This document shows, piece by piece, positions 61,928 through 64,000 of a stretch of DNA of 64,000 bases (its first letter is position 1; each line of letters opens with the position of its first letter). This DNA is from an uncultured Latescibacterota bacterium. GTDB taxonomy: Bacteria > Latescibacterota > UBA2968. The translations under genes and the position numbers were made by a program. Location: positions 1,192,394 to 1,256,393 of the forward strand of contig OY282377.1 in NCBI GenBank assembly GCA_958295785.1, in the 5' to 3' direction. The notes below the pieces were generated by a model, which ran no database searches, was not told where the DNA came from, and worked only from the letters and a program-made list of their open reading frames with translations.

Positions 61928-64000
<2,073 letters not shown>

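Overview
The window is about 64 kb of moderately GC-rich bacterial chromosome from a Gram-negative organism: it has TolC/RND efflux genes, lipoproteins with lipoboxes and an O-antigen-ligase-like protein. The mix of a core replication and RNA-decay cluster, the futalosine route to menaquinone, several Gfo/Idh/MocA dehydrogenases, two PhyH dioxygenases, a DegT/DnrJ enzyme, xylose isomerase and KduD resembles uncultured lineages such as Latescibacterota or Poribacteria. That placement is inference from gene content; no rRNA gene is present to settle it.

Layout. 0.1-7.9 kb is a compact conserved operon: ZapB-like, zapA, rny, a YmdB-type phosphoesterase, xseA, xseB, nadK and recN. 7.8-8.8 kb is an AT-richer pair (membrane protein plus a probable prokaryotic-YEATS protein). 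8.8-12.6 kb holds mqnE, a Uma2-type nuclease gene, mqnC and mqnA. 12.6-17.3 kb is sugar and sugar-acid metabolism (Gfo/Idh/MocA, Zn-alcohol dehydrogenase, KduD, aldo/keto reductase) with a TnpB relic between genes. 17.4-19.8 kb has an HU-like gene behind a consensus promoter, DUF502 and a SUMF1-type protein. 19.9-23.8 kb is a tandem duplication of an AAA-ATPase/PD-(D/E)XK gene bounded by dispersed repeats. 23.9-36.3 kb is again housekeeping (tilS, ftsH, folP, a TolC-MFP-RND operon, holA, trxA) with one small AT-rich toxin-like pair. 36.4-43 kb carries a second ATPase/nuclease type, a MacB/FtsX-like permease, an HNH protein and an HD phosphohydrolase. 43-60.9 kb mixes carbohydrate-related enzymes, a kinase pair, two PhyH proteins, a coiled-coil membrane protein, an amidohydrolase, a beta-propeller lipoprotein, a frameshifted second copy of the ATPase/nuclease gene and a Wzy_C/TPR membrane protein.

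The most striking feature is at the right edge. An ECF sigma factor gene (61305-61886) is followed by a gene (61984 to beyond 64000) encoding a very compact RNA polymerase in which a shortened beta subunit runs directly into a beta' subunit in one polypeptide. Fork-loop, active-site Glu-Asp and both active-site lysine motifs of beta are recognisable, but about 240 residues containing the flap and wall are missing, most of the protrusion and lobe is gone, and the beta' zinc ribbon is absent, while the sigma-binding clamp helices of beta' are retained. The window ends roughly 250 bases before the expected beta' catalytic aspartate motif.

An intergenic repeat family (core resembling GTAGGGGCG.GCCCC.GTGC.CGCCC) occurs at least thirteen times in both orientations, supplies the 3' end of some genes and bounds the tandem duplication.
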